This document shows positions 36,491 through 37,672 of a DNA stretch of 37,672 bases, in pieces. The stretch spans positions 1 to 37,672 of IMG/VR virus record IMGVR_UViG_3300038441_000938; one strand, given 5' to 3'. The notes beneath the pieces are model-generated. The model was not told the DNA's origin. It was given only the letters and a program-made list of their open reading frames with translations, and did no database searches. Both the position numbers and the translations under genes were made by a program. This DNA comes from a virus. How positions within the stretch are numbered: position 1 is the stretch's first letter; each line of letters starts with the position of its first letter.

Positions 36491-37672
36491 GCTGCGACAG
36501 CCTTCGACGCCGCAGACAACAGGAACCGGAACGCCGCCACCGCCTGGACCGGAACCACGCCGTTGCCAATGCATTTCAGCTGCTCGGCGCGCTTCAACCC
36601 GATCGCCGAAGCCGTCACCCAGCCCGCAGGCCAGAACATGAGCCATTCCGCGAATGCCGGGTTCAACTGGACGCGAACCGCCAGCGAGCCGCGCATACCG
36701 ACAGGCTTCGGATACCCGGACTGCTGACGACGCTTGACCATTCGGCGCCACGCCTCGGTAGGTACGGTAGGGGGCGGCGCTGGCCTGGACAGTCGCTCTT
36801 GGCGGTGAATAGCCGGCGCGAACCGGCCCCAGCGCCACGAATCATTCGAATCATTCGATCTCGGCAAGTAGTGATCGATCGAGATCAGGCCGGGTGTGCG
36901 CCGGGCTCGCTCGGCCGGACAGTCGCCCCGCTCGCCCTCCGACGCCGTCGGTGTCGGCAACAACTGCACGACCGCAGACGGAAGCATCAGATCCCCCTTG
37001 CTGCCGCGCTGGTTCGGGCCACCGTTCGTGCCGTCCGATGCGCGGGGAGTGGGGAGCAGCGCGCCAGCGGTGTATGCCTCCGCGACACCGGGCAACAGCA
37101 GTTCGTTCGAGCGAGCACCGGACCTGGTCCGGTGCCCGCCTGTCACATCCGCCACCTGCGGCGTCGGCAGCAACTTCGCTACGCCACCTGCCACGACGGA
37201 GGCAACTCCGCCCAGCCGTCGAACTCCCTCGGTAGCTCCCCTCGCATCAACTCCGTCGCCTGCTCCAACGAGGGTGCCGACCGGCTCCCCTTCGCCAGCG
37301 CGGCCGATCGACTCGTACGCGTCGCACTCGCCCGCGGAGTCGGCAGGGTACGCAAGGACGAAGACGCGGGCTCGCTGATGGCAGGCGCCGACATCGGAAG
37401 CTCGTACAAGCACCCAGCACGCATCGAACCCGATTGACGAAAGGTCGCCGAGTACAGCGCCGAGCGCCCGAAGAGATCCGTCTCCCCCTGCTCCCACACT
37501 CCCGCTTCCGGATTCCACCTCGCATACGGCTCCGACATCACCCCTCCTTGCTTGCGCGGACAGCAGCCCGCGAACGTTTTCGATCAACACGAACTTCGGA
37601 CGCAGCATGCGAACGGCTTCGAACATGTGCGACCACAGACCCGACCGGGTGCCTTCAGCCATGCCGCGACGT
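36487..37672 (-). CDS. Cytosine-C5 DNA methyltransferase, 5' end cut by the window
   Basis: Visible motifs: SGLW then RPKFVLIENVRGLL (ENV, motif VI, residues 28-30 from ATG 37662), QRARVF (motif VIII), and near the end CIGNGVVPVQAV (motif X). The catalytic Pro-Cys motif lies upstream of the window; the frame stays open to the edge, so ATG 37662 is probably internal. The middle contains three LLPTP repeats with GGPNQRG, common in phage enzymes. Such enzymes methylate phage DNA against host restriction. Confidence 0.88.
   Translation of the reverse strand, partial: RRGMAEGTRSGLWSHMFEAVRMLRPKFVLIENVRGLLSAQARRGDVGAVCEVESGSGSVGAGGDGSLRALGAVLGDLSSIGFDACWVLVRASDVGACHQRARVFVLAYPADSAGECDAYESIGRAGEGEPVGTLVGAGDGVDARGATEGVRRLGGVASVVAGGVAKLLPTPQVADVTGGHRTRSGARSNELLLPGVAEAYTAGALLPTPRASDGTNGGPNQRGSKGDLMLPSAVVQLLPTPTASEGERGDCPAERARRTPGLISIDHYLPRSNDSNDSWRWGRFAPAIHRQERLSRPAPPPTVPTEAWRRMVKRRQQSGYPKPVGMRGSLAVRVQLNPAFAEWLMFWPAGWVTASAIGLKRAEQLKCIGNGVVPVQAVAAFRFLLSAASKAVAA

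Noticed and set aside
36425-36838. 137-aa leftward reading frame overlapping the methyltransferase
   Set aside because: Only the last 21 codons lie outside the methyltransferase gene; the rest is its other-frame shadow.
1-37672. CRISPR array, insertion sequence, rRNA or integrase
   Set aside because: No regularly spaced repeat series, transposase, ribosomal RNA or recombinase motif was seen.

Overview
The window reads as part of the genome of a tailed bacteriophage (siphovirus type) of an actinobacterium, either free or as a prophage. The grounds are high G+C, many GTG starts, gene ends overlapping as ATGA, GTGA or TGATG, strong GGAGG ribosome sites, a portal/terminase block, a WhiB-like protein, an NrdH-like redoxin and a PE-PPE-like secreted hydrolase. 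The last three point towards a mycolic-acid-bearing host (Mycobacterium, Gordonia, Rhodococcus or Nocardia relatives). No integrase, capsid, tail or polymerase gene is visible, so lifestyle cannot be settled here.

Layout. Bases 1-4050 (leftward) hold the packaging block: small terminase, large terminase carrying an intein, two accessory genes, and the start of the portal gene, cut by the left edge. A small rightward HTH gene (4206-4433) stands beside it. Bases 4368-8296 (leftward) hold small genes including a membrane-type protein, NrdH, a secreted alpha/beta hydrolase and a tail-fibre-like peptide. Bases 8297-9787 form the only long stretch without convincing genes. It carries one canonical initiator-like tRNA, three tRNA-like genes with short, odd or missing anticodon arms, and a dense run of perfect hairpins, so it may encode one or more structured RNAs. 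A rightward XRE-type regulator (9909-10175) sits behind a promoter with three TCTAG repeats spaced 10 bp.

Leftward early operons follow. 11949-10148 encodes a MazG-like pyrophosphohydrolase and three others. 21025-11983 encodes WhiB, RusA, a DUF3310 protein, an intein-containing nucleotidyltransferase, a possible DUF7341 protein, a metallophosphoesterase and many small proteins. 25022-21176 encodes mainly unknown proteins. A divergent promoter region (25069-25177) launches a rightward operon ending at a strong terminator (27504-27540), followed by a rightward MarR regulator and a zinc-finger peptide (27624-28621). A last leftward operon runs from the right edge to 28622. It starts with a 5'-truncated cytosine-C5 methyltransferase, passes about 25 small unknown genes, and ends with a DUF2493/SLOG-like protein.

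Regulation appears to be shared. Related promoter or operator elements (AACTGRGYGTAC or variants, near -10 boxes) recur at 4.2, 11.96, 21.1, 25.07, 25.16 and 25.57 kb. A separate 15-bp motif (GTCAACCTCGGAATT on the + strand) follows stop codons at 15.7, 35.5 and 36.1 kb. Functions are inferred from recognisable motifs only; no database search was run.
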